A stretch of DNA of 64,000 bases from Acetobacter sp. (GTDB lineage Bacteria; Pseudomonadota; Alphaproteobacteria; RF32; CAG-239). How positions within the stretch are numbered: the first letter of the stretch is position 1; every line of letters starts with the position of its first letter. A program made the position numbers and the translations under genes. The stretch lies in contig JAMPED010000004.1 in assembly GCA_023665325.1 (NCBI GenBank), forward strand, positions 44,447 through 108,446, in the 5' to 3' direction. Positions 31,740-41,278 of the stretch are shown here, piece after piece. The notes beneath the pieces were generated by a model. It was not told where the DNA came from. It searched no databases and was given only the letters and a program-made list of their open reading frames with translations.

Positions 31740-32479
31740 GATTGTACCTCATCGGATGTTTTTGGCATAAAGACACAGTATTTTGAGTGCAACAATGTAC
31801 CAGTTGACGTTGTAATAGACATAGAGGAGATAGTACGGGTGGTAGGTGCGACTATGTTGGACTGATAGGCAAAATAATTTATTGCGGTCCATTGCGCTAC
31901 TTGATAGGACAGATTAAAAGATGGTGCCATGGTGGGGTTTGAACTCAAGACACTTAATAACCTAGAACGTGGGTAAAATTCAGATGCTGAGTTATAGTAG
32001 GCCCAAACATCTTCATTGCCGAATGTTAAATTCTGCTGAGTTGGGAAGAAGATAAAATGCGCGCCATAAATAGCATTACTAATAGGCACAAAGAATTGAC
32101 GCTCCTCTTCCGGCAGCGCATCGTCTATTGCTTGAAACTGTTTCAAAGCATAATTAGCATGAGTTGTGGTTGAACTCCAGTAACGCGCTCGTCCTTCCAC
32201 CATTTCTAATGATAAAATCACCCCATATGTATCAACTGATGTATCATCATGGGCTACTGGCATCGTGCGATAATCCATAATGACCCATGAGTTGTCCTTT
32301 CCAGCGAGGTCGGTGTGAGGAATTTTCGTCCCCACAGGGTACGTCTTCGGCGCAATGCCCATGTCGAGAGCTTTTTTTAAGTTCACAAGAGTTGGTGTAT
32401 TAGGGTTCACAATATCATTCCAAACAGCAGTTAGTGTTAAGTCTTGAGTGACAGGTGTGTCAAAATTATAATAGTCCAT
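31736..32479 (-). CDS. Tail-associated adhesin-like protein, paralog B
   Basis: 247 residues beginning YYNFDTPVTQDLTLTAVW; same architecture as paralog A with a variable middle (residues 60-200) and a conserved C terminus with CVF. ATGA overlap with A. Confidence 0.55.
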   Translation of the reverse strand: MDYYNFDTPVTQDLTLTAVWNDIVNPNTPTLVNLKKALDMGIAPKTYPVGTKIPHTDLAGKDNSWVIMDYRTMPVAHDDTSVDTYGVILSLEMVEGRARYWSSTTTHANYALKQFQAIDDALPEEERQFFVPISNAIYGAHFIFFPTQQNLTFGNEDVWAYYNSASEFYPRSRLLSVLSSNPTMAPSFNLSYQVAQWTAINYFAYQSNIVAPTTRTISSMSITTSTGTLLHSKYCVFMPKTSDEVQS

Positions 32480-33207
32480 TATGACTCCTCTACTTTATTC
32501 CATTTAATAAAACAGCACATTCTAGGGTAAAAGTTCGTGCTAGCTAAGTTCAGGGTTGAGCCAGAGACTCCTGATGCCGAAGCAGAACAGTAATAATATC
32601 CTGTCTGTACAGCCGTAGCATACACACAATAGGACCCTATACAAGAAGCTGCAACTGTAGGAGCTGAGCTAAGCGCACTCGCAATGCGTGCAACGTAAAC
32701 TGATGTATCTGCATAGTAATCAAACCTGTGTGCACCAGTTGGTAAGACATGTGCAGCCGACGGTATCCACATCCTTTGATACCCCCAATAATCTGTTTTA
32801 ATATACTCCATATATTCATAGTCTGGTATCGCTTCAGCTAAGACCTCACCAGCCCCATACGCATCAGTAATATCAGGTGTTCCAGTCCGTGTATTCCATT
32901 TTTGCGCAGGATTCATATAGTATTTTTGTTGTAAAAAAACTCCATACCATTGCTCTTCTGTCTTTTGTTCGGGGTTCCAGATAGTTGCATTACCAAAGTG
33001 TACAATGACAAGCGGGTTCTCATAACCTCCATAATCTTTCACTGGAACTTCATCTGCAATACCGATAAAACGCAAGGGATTGTCAATTTGCCCTAGCCGA
33101 GAAATATCTCCTAGAGTTAAATTAGAAGTATCAAAACTATTAGACCACATTGCAGTATAGTCCGTTTTTTTAATAATTGGCTCTGTAATACTCTGTAGAT
33201 ATGTCAT
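32479..33207 (-). CDS. Tail-associated adhesin-like protein, paralog C
   Basis: 242 residues from ATG 33207 (GGGAGG seven bases before). Starts with an ITEPIIKKTDYTAMW motif equivalent to the InlB remnant of A and B; aromatic, Y/S-rich C-terminal half. One-base overlap with B. Confidence 0.5.
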   Translation of the reverse strand: MTYLQSITEPIIKKTDYTAMWSNSFDTSNLTLGDISRLGQIDNPLRFIGIADEVPVKDYGGYENPLVIVHFGNATIWNPEQKTEEQWYGVFLQQKYYMNPAQKWNTRTGTPDITDAYGAGEVLAEAIPDYEYMEYIKTDYWGYQRMWIPSAAHVLPTGAHRFDYYADTSVYVARIASALSSAPTVAASCIGSYCVYATAVQTGYYYCSASASGVSGSTLNLASTNFYPRMCCFIKWNKVEES

Positions 33208-34757
33208 GCCTGAACCTCCCAAGCTCCTGTTGTAGCTAGCATCGTATCTAGGTTAACATTCACGAGAGGTGCATGATAGCCGACTGCTTCTCCATGCGGG
33301 ATAGTAAGAGTGACTGTATTTTCACCATCTAAGAATGTTACTGTATGATAAACTGGTTCTTCATCAGTCCAACCAACAAATTTGTACCCCTCTTTTGTAG
33401 GAGTTTGAGGCTCATTAACTGTATATCCGTCACAAATTTGCGTTACTCTAAGCTCTTCGCCGTTATCCGGGTTGATAGTTACTGTATGATAAACAACTTC
33501 TGATGGCTCACAGTTTCGCCAGCCTAAAAATTCTCTACCATTACCGAATAAAACTTTAAGTGAATCGTTTAAGTTAAATCGCTCACGAATTGTACTACCG
33601 TCCTCAACTAAAACCGTTTGCGCCTTTTTACCATCTGCAAATTCTACAATGACTTCACGTTTAGCTGGGTCAGAAACTTCATAGCCTTGTAATGCCATAG
33701 AAATCGAAAGCTTACAATTATCATCTTCATCCTGAGCTACTATCGGTGTATCATAATACCACTTTGTATAAGTTGGCGCTGGCTCTGGTTCGGTTGCAGG
33801 CATACCATCTAACACGGGCTGAACTTCATCAGGTTTGTAGTTGTTAAATTGAATTCTAACGCGACGGTAGACTTCGCTAGTCGGAGTCGCAATTAGGTTA
33901 CGAAATGGCACTGTGTCACGGTTAGGAAGCGCAGTTATCCATTTTGCTGCTCCTGGACCTTTCAAGCGTAAACCTGCTTTATAAGCAGTTGCATTTTGAT
34001 TGTCGCATGAAAGCGAATTGCGGTCGCTAGGTGGAGCAGCGTTTCTCGGAATATAAAGTTCTGGCAAATTATTACAAGAATACAGAAAGCTTTCACCTAC
34101 TTTTCTCAAAGAGTCAGGTAAAGTAATAGGCTGGTCAAAGCTGTAATTTTTGCCCATAAAATAGTCACCAACGCTCTGTAGTTGCTCCCCAAGCACGATT
34201 TCACCATTAAATAGCGTGTTGTTGCGCAAAAAGTTGTCTCCAACTATTTGAGTAGTATTAAGCGTGACATATTGTAAGTTTTCGCAAAAGCGTTGAGCTG
34301 GGTCAACTGTTTCTGGCGACATTAAGAAATTGTCAGGAACATTGTTAGCCGCACCGCCTACATAAAATGACAAAACCTCATTTCTCGGCATGGAACCTAG
34401 AGATACGTTAATAGATTCTAGACTTTGCGCACAAGAATTGCAAAAAGCATTAAAATCTTCTTCTGCACCGAATTTGACAGAAATAGGTTTGTCCGGAAGC
34501 CCTGCAATAGTTCCCCAGTCTTCAGTTAAACCAACTGGCAAATCGACCGAGCCGCTTCCGCCACCTGTAATTGTGTTAATCGCAGAAGACAAATTCTCAA
34601 GATTTTTAGATGTAGGAAGTTTGCCGCCTTTACGTTTAGTAGTACTATAGGCATCCCCAAGATGTTCTATCATTGAGGCTAGACGGTCAGCAATAGTCCC
34701 CTCAGATTCTACTGTGGACTCTACTGTAGATTCAACTGTTGACTCAACTTCATCCAT
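33204..34757 (-). CDS. BspA-like LRR plus InlB-repeat tail protein
   Basis: 517 residues. N-terminal tandem STVE repeat (residues 5-18), helical segment with GGGSGSVDLPVG, LRR_5/BspA-like repeats about 150-260 (VGDNFLRN, VGDYFMGK, VGESFLYS), then InlB B-repeat-like modules (EGYKFVGWTDEEPVYHTVTF) to the end. Such modules bind host surface structures; the truncated InlB unit continues in paralogs A-C. Likely a side tail fibre. Confidence 0.7.
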   Translation of the reverse strand: MDEVESTVESTVESTVESEGTIADRLASMIEHLGDAYSTTKRKGGKLPTSKNLENLSSAINTITGGGSGSVDLPVGLTEDWGTIAGLPDKPISVKFGAEEDFNAFCNSCAQSLESINVSLGSMPRNEVLSFYVGGAANNVPDNFLMSPETVDPAQRFCENLQYVTLNTTQIVGDNFLRNNTLFNGEIVLGEQLQSVGDYFMGKNYSFDQPITLPDSLRKVGESFLYSCNNLPELYIPRNAAPPSDRNSLSCDNQNATAYKAGLRLKGPGAAKWITALPNRDTVPFRNLIATPTSEVYRRVRIQFNNYKPDEVQPVLDGMPATEPEPAPTYTKWYYDTPIVAQDEDDNCKLSISMALQGYEVSDPAKREVIVEFADGKKAQTVLVEDGSTIRERFNLNDSLKVLFGNGREFLGWRNCEPSEVVYHTVTINPDNGEELRVTQICDGYTVNEPQTPTKEGYKFVGWTDEEPVYHTVTFLDGENTVTLTIPHGEAVGYHAPLVNVNLDTMLATTGAWEVQA

Positions 34758-34782
34758 AATTACATTATACCAAAGTTAAAGG

Positions 34783-37032
34783 TTAAGAAGAAACGTAAGA
34801 GGTTTTGCGTAGAGGTGCGTTAGCGCTAGACCCAATAGTCATCTGTGCTAGACTGCCCCCCTGTCCTGTGAATACAATGCCGTTTGTGTATAATGCTACA
34901 TGACTATAATTGCCAGAGCTAAAGGTGGACACGCTACTTTCAAACATCGTAGTTTTAGAAACGTACACTACTCCAGACCAATTGTAGCAGTATGCCATAA
35001 ACGCATCGGGGACAGTGGCAAGAGTGCTTGGCATAATTAAGCTGCCCGTGACTAAGGGGGTAATGCCATAACAGTCACGCAAGCAGTTTGAACCTATACT
35101 AGATAGACTGACATAATTATTCCATTCCGAAATATCATACACTCTAGAAAAAGCAAAAAAGTATGTACCAATTGACTGAACGTTAGGCATTTTAGGCAAA
35201 AAACCAAGGCTACTATATGCCCCCATATAATTGCCTACGGACTGCGTACTGGGTAGAGACACTATGTTATTCATATTAGTACAGCCATATAGAAAATAGT
35301 TCCCAATAGTAGTTACGTTGTCAAGCCCTGTTGGCGCATAGGCGCAATTCATCTTATAAAGGCAAGAATTGCCGATAGTAACGATAGAGTCAGGCAGGGC
35401 AAGTGTTTGTGAAAACGCTGGAAGAGAACAAAAACAAGATGTTGCTAGCTCCGTTACACCACCCGCAAGTGAAATGGTGCCATTCCACGATGGATTATAA
35501 CTGACAAAATAAGACAGAGACCCAGACGTGCTACCTGTAATACTAATCGTAGACTTGCTAGTATTACCATTTTTCCAAAAGAAGTAAGTTCCTATCGTCA
35601 AGTCATCGCCATTGATACTGATATTTGGCGAGGCCCAGGCCTGAAAACTCATAAAACGGGTTCCAATAGAAGTCCAAGAACCACTTAAAGTGACACTTAA
35701 ATTCTCACTAGCGCTGCTATTGGCTGAGTTCATGCTGGTATTTGTCATAAAATTGGTACCTAAAGTTGCATGGTTTCCGGTCAATTCCACCGTTTTATCA
35801 TAGCTAGCAGTATAACCCATAAAATAATTGCCAATAGATGTAAAATTACCATTAAAAATGACTTGAGTCCTGAGTGAGTTGCAGCTATATAGGAAGTAAT
35901 TGCCAATAGTTTGAACACCAGCCCCAATTGTAATCATGTTGTTATATTGCCTATCACAATAAAAGAAGTAATTTCCAATAGACACGACACTATCTGGAAT
36001 AACAAGAGGCTGTCCAGTGCTGAGCAAGTGGCTCCAAGCTAAGAAGTAATCACCGACACTCGTAACTGTATTAGGAAGCGTAATAGTAGAGTTGATGGCA
36101 AGCGCACTCTGAAAGAAACGTTCTGGAATCGACGTAATTTGTGTTGCAGATAAGTCAACAGCTTTGTTGAATGAATACTGCCATGCACAAAATCTGGGAC
36201 CGATGGATGATAGAGCTGTAGCCCTAGAGTAGTCGACTAAATTATTCCATGCCCAGCAGTTAGCCATAAAATAAGAACCAATGGAGGTAACGTTGCTTGG
36301 AATCGTAACAGTACCGTAAGCCATTTTTTCAAATCTATATAGAAAATAATCTGGAACAGCATCGGGCATTTTATTGGAGGTAAATTCAACAACATGCGAT
36401 TTGTCAAAAGTCACGCCCTTGAGAGTGAGCTGCGCTGTCGCAGAGTTTGTAGAATCGCATAAAGCATTAAAATCATTTTCAGTATCTAAAGCTAAAGAAA
36501 TGAACTCTATCTCGTTATTGGTGTTCATAGTATAGTAAGTAATTCTGCCATACTCACCCACTGGCACAGATTCGGGTTGCGCAGAGATAGACGCAATAGC
36601 GTTTGCTAAGCCTGCCACATCGGGTGTTTCTGGGATAGTAGCGCCCTTAGCTTCTGCGGCTTGCCAAGCAGAATTGACATCTGTCTGAAATTGATTTACA
36701 GCTTCAGACATTTTGTCTAACGTGACTTCACCCTCGCCTACGCCCATGTTTTTCAAGGTATTATAGCAGGACTGCAATGAACTCTGCACAGAATTTAGAG
36801 CAGACTCAAAGGCTGGAACGCCCTCTTCAGTAGGAGAGCCAGCGCCCAACTCTACTAAAATATTCATACAGTTATTTAGTTGATTTTGTAAAGTGGTCAC
36901 AGTATCATCGAGCTTGTCTAAATTCTTGCTAGTAGGGTCTTCTGCGCCTAAAGCGCTAAGTTCCATATAGCCATTACGCAAGTTATCGGACATTGAATCA
37001 ATAATAGTATAAATTTCTTCTAGTTGTTCCAT
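34783..37032 (-). CDS. BspA-like leucine-rich-repeat tail protein
   Basis: 749 residues. N-terminal 150 residues: three helical repeats with G-A-x-D/S-P-T; then more than 15 LRR_5 units with the signature IGNYF or VGDYF and S-I-x-LP-x-V. C-terminal beta segment ends MTIGSSANAPLRKTSYVSS. BspA-type LRRs are typical of surface adhesins and are uncommon in phages; probable receptor-binding fibre. Confidence 0.75.
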   Translation of the reverse strand: MEQLEEIYTIIDSMSDNLRNGYMELSALGAEDPTSKNLDKLDDTVTTLQNQLNNCMNILVELGAGSPTEEGVPAFESALNSVQSSLQSCYNTLKNMGVGEGEVTLDKMSEAVNQFQTDVNSAWQAAEAKGATIPETPDVAGLANAIASISAQPESVPVGEYGRITYYTMNTNNEIEFISLALDTENDFNALCDSTNSATAQLTLKGVTFDKSHVVEFTSNKMPDAVPDYFLYRFEKMAYGTVTIPSNVTSIGSYFMANCWAWNNLVDYSRATALSSIGPRFCAWQYSFNKAVDLSATQITSIPERFFQSALAINSTITLPNTVTSVGDYFLAWSHLLSTGQPLVIPDSVVSIGNYFFYCDRQYNNMITIGAGVQTIGNYFLYSCNSLRTQVIFNGNFTSIGNYFMGYTASYDKTVELTGNHATLGTNFMTNTSMNSANSSASENLSVTLSGSWTSIGTRFMSFQAWASPNISINGDDLTIGTYFFWKNGNTSKSTISITGSTSGSLSYFVSYNPSWNGTISLAGGVTELATSCFCSLPAFSQTLALPDSIVTIGNSCLYKMNCAYAPTGLDNVTTIGNYFLYGCTNMNNIVSLPSTQSVGNYMGAYSSLGFLPKMPNVQSIGTYFFAFSRVYDISEWNNYVSLSSIGSNCLRDCYGITPLVTGSLIMPSTLATVPDAFMAYCYNWSGVVYVSKTTMFESSVSTFSSGNYSHVALYTNGIVFTGQGGSLAQMTIGSSANAPLRKTSYVSS

Positions 37033-37033
37033 A

Positions 37034-39571
37034 TTACACTCCTGCTCCAGTGTTTAGGGCTTCAAGTCTGTCTTTAAGCTCGGTCAAGTCAAGAGTACTC
37101 CCCTCGCCTGTGCCACCGTCACCGATATCAATTGCATCCAGAATCTTCTTGATGTCGCCTAGTTTTTCATCAACATAGTCGCGCATTTGCTTTAAGTTTA
37201 CTGCATCGGTGTCCAGCTCACCCGCACGAACATTGGCAAGAAAACGGTCTTTGGCAGAGGACGTATTAGTTTGGTCACCAAACGACACTTCTTGCTCACG
37301 AGTAGTCGAGGCGTTGTTACCAATAGCGATAGACTGCTGATGGTTAACCGTTGCAAAATATCCTAAGGCCACTGTTTTTTGCGCGGCTGCGTTAGCTTGT
37401 TGCCCAATAGCAAGTGCAAGACCAGCTTGCGCCTTCGCCACAATACCGATTGCGATAGCTTGACGGATAGAATTATTCTCAGTTGTGGAAGTAGCTATAT
37501 TATTCCGACCAATAGCAATAGCAGCTTCGCCTGAAGTCGTATTTTGCGTGCCAATAACAACGCTAGAATGAGAAGCATCATTGAGAGTATTCTTAGTACC
37601 AATGACAGCAGTGCCAAAACCAGTCCAGTTAATTGTGTTATTGCTACCTATAACTTCATACCCATCACTTTGATAGCGAGAAACCGTATTGTTCACCCCT
37701 ACTTGAATCTGGTCTGTCCAGTTCGTAAGGTCAATATTGCTATCATCCCCACGGTCCAAAATGTAATGTTCTGACGTTGAGTCCATTGTAAAGTGGTCAT
37801 CATCAAAATCACTTTTGAGACAAGTAACCCGTGTATCAATGTAACCAATGCCGCGTCGCGTTTGTCCGCCACACCATAGCACAATATTTGGCTCATATAC
37901 GGATGACCATGAGGTGCCAGTGTTTCTTTTAATAATATTTAAGCTAACTAATGGGTGTTCCCACGCCATATCAGTGTCGTCAACAAGTTTATCATACCCA
38001 TTATAAATTTTATAAGTAGTTGCTTTGGAGGGAGTCGAAATAAACAATTCCATACTCGAACTAAAAGTATAGTTATCGCCGCCCAAAACAAGAGATACTT
38101 CGCCATTATCTTCTGCTGCTGGATTAGCGCCTGGTGCATGCACTCTTAAAAATTGATTGCTGCCAATACAGACTATGCCTGATAGGGCCGAGTCAAGATA
38201 AATATCAGTAATATTGCTGTTATAAATCGTTACGCCTTTGCTCTTATTCAAGAACAATGTAACGGGTACACCAAAACAATTAGTAATTGTAACATCATTA
38301 CCGGTTCCTGTATGCGACCATTCAGAACCAGTATATAATATCGACTGAATTTCTAACTGACACTGATTCAGCGAGACAGTAGCACAATGAGTTAAACTCA
38401 TGTCGCGATAGATTACACACCTATTCAAAGACAAGGACACATATTCTGAATCTGAGGATGTTAAATAAAGACCATACTGAAAGACAACATTGTTGAATGA
38501 TACAGACAGGTTAGGCTTCTTTGCTTGAAACGCAAAAGTGCCGAGTAAATAGATAGGGGTTGCTACTTGAGCCTGGAGCGACAAGGACTCGGTTAAGGTA
38601 GATGTGCCGAGCAAGTAAACAGAAAGATGCAACCCAAAAACACGCAATAAATCAACAAATTGGTTATAGTACTCCTGAATACTTTGCAGGCTTGTAAAGA
38701 CCTGTTCATGCGGCACTCCATAACCATCAAAACTAGATACAGGCACGTCTTCACTGCGTACACCTATCATAGAGTACCGAACAGCGTTTTCGTATGTGAA
38801 GCGGTCATACCAATTAGTCCACTGTCCAGCATATGTGCGCTCATGGCGAAGCAGAATAACGTCGCTTTCAAGTCTATACCACATTCTCGGTTCTAGAGCA
38901 ACATCTTCTCCTACTTGAACACTATCAACGAATAATTTAGCAACCTCATCAAGGAGTTGCAGTTGAACACCATAATAATTAGGAGCAGTAACCGTGGTTG
39001 GTTCTGAAGCTAAAGTCAAACGAATATCCCCATACTCCATGCCCGTCTCTGAGTTACGACTACGCATATTAAAGCTACGAGTAGTTAGAGATGCTAAGTC
39101 TCTCCCATCTGGAATTTTAACGATATTCGTAGTGTAGCTAGAAGCTGAACGTATGTCGCCACCTTTATAAATGAGAATAAGATTAGCGAGTTCTGGAGCT
39201 TCTTCTGGCACATCCCACTGTTCCATATGAAACTGTGTGCCAACTGGCATATCGTTCTCCCAAATCATAAAGTCAGAATTTTCGCCAATGCCATAGCAAT
39301 CGCTTTCAGTCACCACTGCAGGCTCTGCATCAGCAGGGATGACACTAGCAATTTGATAATCTGCAAAAAGTTGCTTGCCTAAATTGTATCTGTCAACGTC
39401 TAGCGCTACACCGCCGACATCTCCGCCTCCGCCTGTACCAGACAATGTGCCGGTTTCATCGAGAATAAGATTCTCGCCAATATGTTTAATAGGCGCAAGC
39501 GAGTCCAAATGCTCCAAAGACTGCTGGAGACCTTTGACTTGCTTAGGACTGATTTGTTGTACTTGCGCCAT
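37034..39571 (-). CDS. Tail fibre with beta-helix and YadA-like head repeats
   Basis: 845 residues. Residues 280-560 look like a right-handed beta-helix; about 650-770 hold YadA/Hia head repeats (AIAIGRNNIA, ALAIGQQANA, SIAIGNNAST) and then GELDTDAVNLKQMRDYVDEK, a trimeric neck plus coiled coil. A trimeric receptor-binding fibre is likely. Confidence 0.75.
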   Translation of the reverse strand: MAQVQQISPKQVKGLQQSLEHLDSLAPIKHIGENLILDETGTLSGTGGGGDVGGVALDVDRYNLGKQLFADYQIASVIPADAEPAVVTESDCYGIGENSDFMIWENDMPVGTQFHMEQWDVPEEAPELANLILIYKGGDIRSASSYTTNIVKIPDGRDLASLTTRSFNMRSRNSETGMEYGDIRLTLASEPTTVTAPNYYGVQLQLLDEVAKLFVDSVQVGEDVALEPRMWYRLESDVILLRHERTYAGQWTNWYDRFTYENAVRYSMIGVRSEDVPVSSFDGYGVPHEQVFTSLQSIQEYYNQFVDLLRVFGLHLSVYLLGTSTLTESLSLQAQVATPIYLLGTFAFQAKKPNLSVSFNNVVFQYGLYLTSSDSEYVSLSLNRCVIYRDMSLTHCATVSLNQCQLEIQSILYTGSEWSHTGTGNDVTITNCFGVPVTLFLNKSKGVTIYNSNITDIYLDSALSGIVCIGSNQFLRVHAPGANPAAEDNGEVSLVLGGDNYTFSSSMELFISTPSKATTYKIYNGYDKLVDDTDMAWEHPLVSLNIIKRNTGTSWSSVYEPNIVLWCGGQTRRGIGYIDTRVTCLKSDFDDDHFTMDSTSEHYILDRGDDSNIDLTNWTDQIQVGVNNTVSRYQSDGYEVIGSNNTINWTGFGTAVIGTKNTLNDASHSSVVIGTQNTTSGEAAIAIGRNNIATSTTENNSIRQAIAIGIVAKAQAGLALAIGQQANAAAQKTVALGYFATVNHQQSIAIGNNASTTREQEVSFGDQTNTSSAKDRFLANVRAGELDTDAVNLKQMRDYVDEKLGDIKKILDAIDIGDGGTGEGSTLDLTELKDRLEALNTGAGV

Positions 39572-39588
39572 AAATTAAATTCCTTGTG

Positions 39589-39807
39589 TTATTTTTCTAG
39601 GTCAACAGCGCTGGCGGTGCCAGAGTTGCCGAACTCATAAGATGCAATAGAGGTTAGAACGGACATTAAAGTAGAGACAGCCGTTATAGAAAGAGCTATA
39701 CCCCAGTTAATATCAGCAATCGCAGAACCGACCGCGATTTGCGCAGCTAGAGTTTGAGCTGCAGTTTTTACAGCGCGCTCTACGAGGTCTTTGATAAAAG
39801 TTTTCAT
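39589..39807 (-). CDS. Holin, r1t type
   Basis: 72 residues from ATG 39807 (AGGAGAAATAAC). AVKTAAQTLAAQIAVGSAI, then WGIALSITAVSTLMSVLTSIAS: two short hydrophobic helices with a charged start, matching phage r1t holins. Forms the membrane hole for endolysin release; follows the endolysin gene by one base. Confidence 0.8.
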   Translation of the reverse strand: MKTFIKDLVERAVKTAAQTLAAQIAVGSAIADINWGIALSITAVSTLMSVLTSIASYEFGNSGTASAVDLEK

Positions 39808-39808
39808 G

Positions 39809-40951
39809 TTATTTCTCCTTGTTAAAAAGATTTGCAAAAAAGTTATAGATAGCGTTTTTAATCACTTCAATAAAGTTAGCCCACCAACCTTGAGGCTGTT
39901 CTGGCTCTGTTGGAATAGTTGGTTTTTCAGGCTCAACTGGCTTCTCAGGTTCAACTGGAGTAACTGGCTTTTCTGGCTCAACTGGTGCTGTGTATGGCTC
40001 TAGCTCGTTAGCTGGAATACCTCTATCAAAGTTCTTATCTTTTGAATATTGAGTACGGTAGTATTTTTTACCATTCCAGTCTGCATATTGAACAAAATCA
40101 AACTTATCACCAGCCTTGTAAGTCTTAACAACTTCGCCTGTTACCAAGTCAATCAAATGACAGTCCACAGTCGCAACCATTTTTGCAGTCTTAACATCTA
40201 TCCATGTTGGTTTTGGCTTAGGAGCAACATAGTCGTCCAAATCTGCGGCAGGCAACACATTGTTAATGTTGCGCTCCTTAGACCATTGTGAACGATAGTA
40301 TTTTACGCCTTTATAAGTACATACTTGGGCAATTTCGTCAATAGTTTCACCTTTGGCGTAAGTCTTGATAGTTTTCAAATCGGGCAAGCTAACTAACTTT
40401 GTAGCCTTATTAGTCACCATTTTCGCGTGCCATTCATCTTTATAGGTAATGGCCGGTGCGTTAAGAGCGTTAAGCTCGGACTGTATCATATTGAGATAAC
40501 GTTGCCAGCCCATATCCAGAGTGCGATGTGGACAATATTTTCCAGACCAACTTTGGTGTGTACGCACGCGGTCAGTTCCCCAATTACGTTCTTTTAGTAA
40601 TTGAGCAATAAACTTGGCAGCAAGTTGTTCGGCTTTAATAAAGCGGTCGCCACCAGATTTAGAATAGCAAATCTCAATACCAATAGAGCGTCTGTTCCCA
40701 GTGCCGTTAGCGCCATCACCAGCGTGCCAAGCATTGCGGTTGATAGGAACGCCCTGCACCACTTCAACATTATCCACAGCAAAATGATAAGACACTTGCA
40801 AATCGTTATTGCGCATATAAGAAATCTCGTTATTTGCGCTTGCGTCATTAGCAGTATTATGAACTGTAATGTAGTCCGCGGTCATAGCATACGGACATTT
40901 AATATTATATTTGCTTGAAGCTACAAGCATTTGCCGTGGAGTAATTGCCAT
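39809..40951 (-). CDS. Endolysin, N-acetylmuramoyl-L-alanine amidase
   Basis: 380 residues. Amidase_2 domain 1-165: ITVHNTAND (Zn His), VSYHFAVDN, AWHAGDG, GIEICYS, SGKYCPHRTL. Two SH3-like repeats about 175-240 and 255-325, each with KYYRxQxSK. Then a PVEPEKP repeat linker and an amphipathic Trp/Phe-rich end GWWANFIEVIKNAIYNFFAN. Degrades peptidoglycan at lysis. Confidence 0.9.
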   Translation of the reverse strand: MAITPRQMLVASSKYNIKCPYAMTADYITVHNTANDASANNEISYMRNNDLQVSYHFAVDNVEVVQGVPINRNAWHAGDGANGTGNRRSIGIEICYSKSGGDRFIKAEQLAAKFIAQLLKERNWGTDRVRTHQSWSGKYCPHRTLDMGWQRYLNMIQSELNALNAPAITYKDEWHAKMVTNKATKLVSLPDLKTIKTYAKGETIDEIAQVCTYKGVKYYRSQWSKERNINNVLPAADLDDYVAPKPKPTWIDVKTAKMVATVDCHLIDLVTGEVVKTYKAGDKFDFVQYADWNGKKYYRTQYSKDKNFDRGIPANELEPYTAPVEPEKPVTPVEPEKPVEPEKPTIPTEPEQPQGWWANFIEVIKNAIYNFFANLFNKEK

Positions 40952-40953
40952 TT

Positions 40954-41271
40954 TTATATCTTCTCCTGATATTTACTTTTTGCTAGCTGATTCTCTAGTT
41001 CTTCACGCCAGCGTTTGTATTCAGCTACCCGTGCAGTAATCTCACCATTACCGCCGTTAGCGTGATAGACCTCGTACTCATGTTCTATATCATGTAAATT
41101 TGTTGGAAATTTACGATATGTTTCCCATGCGAACTGGTCTTCCATAATCATTTGTAAAATTGACTGCTTTGCGCTATGTTTACGACTCTGCCTATTTTGC
41201 AACATAGTTGCAACAATTGTCGTCATTGTAGGCAGAATTCCAACTAACGCAATAATAATCGCTTCTGACAT
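40954..41271 (-). CDS. Small membrane protein of the lysis module
   Basis: 105 residues from ATG 41271. N-terminal TM helix (AIIIALVGILPTMTTIVATM) and a soluble part with MEDQFAWETYRKFPTN and YHANGGNGEITARVAEY; the latter pattern is shared by small phage proteins next to holins. Perhaps a holin partner. Confidence 0.6.
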   Translation of the reverse strand: MSEAIIIALVGILPTMTTIVATMLQNRQSRKHSAKQSILQMIMEDQFAWETYRKFPTNLHDIEHEYEVYHANGGNGEITARVAEYKRWREELENQLAKSKYQEKI

Positions 41272-41278
41272 TTTCCTA

